From assembly GCA_026785785.1 (NCBI GenBank), contig JAJAZI010000169.1:1-7347 (forward strand): a stretch of DNA of 7,347 nt, in the 5' to 3' direction. Shown piece by piece: positions 7,328-7,347 of the stretch. How positions within the stretch are numbered: position 1 is the first letter of the stretch; the number at the start of each line of letters is the position of its first letter. Below the pieces are notes generated by a model. It ran no database searches, was not told where the DNA came from, and saw only the letters and a program-made list of their open reading frames with translations. The position numbers and the translations under genes are program-made. The stretch is from Microbacteriaceae bacterium. Its GTDB lineage: Bacteria > Actinomycetota > Actinomycetes > Actinomycetales > Microbacteriaceae.

Positions 7328-7347
7328 TCAGGCGTCCGGGTCAGGCG
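7328..7347. repeat. Short direct repeat at the window edge
   Basis: TCAGGCG occurs at 7328-7334 and again at 7341-7347, six bases apart. Read on the minus strand each copy ends in TGA, in different frames. It may continue beyond the window. Confidence 0.4.

Larger units (their letters stand above)
6913..7347. other. Gene-free right end of the window
   Basis: I see no credible gene in these 435 bases. Frames stay open on both strands, but none has a plausible start with a ribosome binding site or a protein-like composition. All three minus-strand frames are closed by stops between 7324 and 7343 (TGA at 7341-7343 and 7328-7330, TAG at 7324-7326), so any minus-strand gene entering from the right ends there. 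The stretch contains the repeats listed separately. Confidence 0.6.

Noticed and set aside
7265..7347. Plus-strand ATG frame open to the window end
   Set aside because: The only Shine-Dalgarno-like GGAG is two bases from the ATG, too close, and the 27 visible residues show no family features.

Overview
The window is a very GC-rich stretch of roughly 70% G+C by eye. It carries a compact, co-directional minus-strand operon, a short divergent plus-strand gene and a gene-free right end with repeats. The gene content and order fit a high-GC actinobacterium: an orphan ParA, then ScpA, ScpB, an RluB-type pseudouridine synthase, prephenate dehydrogenase, cytidylate kinase and Der. The same segment is well conserved in actinobacteria such as Mycobacterium and Streptomyces. 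Microbacteriaceae is a reasonable guess from the protein flavour, but this is inference and not proven here.

The operon is read on the minus strand, from right to left. It runs parA-like (5446-6336), scpA (4620-5462), scpB (4013-4630), rluB (3013-4023), tyrA (1907-3016), cmk (1242-1910) and der (1-1202, C-terminus cut by the window edge). The first six genes all overlap, by 17, 11, 11, 4 and 4 bases, so tight translational coupling is likely. Only cmk and der are separated, by 39 bases that hold a small hairpin and a strong Shine-Dalgarno sequence. The products serve chromosome segregation (ParA-like ATPase and the SMC partners ScpA and ScpB), ribosome maturation (RluB and Der), nucleotide metabolism (Cmk) and tyrosine synthesis (TyrA). 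This is a housekeeping growth operon, not an accessory island.

The intergenic region 6337-6561 is divergent. Next to the parA start it holds a strong two-tier inverted repeat, and on its other side is the Shine-Dalgarno of a small two-helix membrane protein of DUF4190 type (6562-6912). From 6913 to 7347 I see no credible gene. That stretch holds a weak possible terminator, a 98-base array of fourteen in-phase heptanucleotides with a 28-base higher-order period, a 10-base inverted repeat 60 bases apart, and a short direct repeat at the window edge.

I found no convincing undescribed multi-gene system. The observations most worth a second look are the heptanucleotide array, the hairpin in front of parA, and in-frame tandem repeats at three consecutive gene junctions (scpA/scpB, scpB/rluB, rluB/tyrA), most strikingly the seven NAPDR-type units at the RluB N-terminus.
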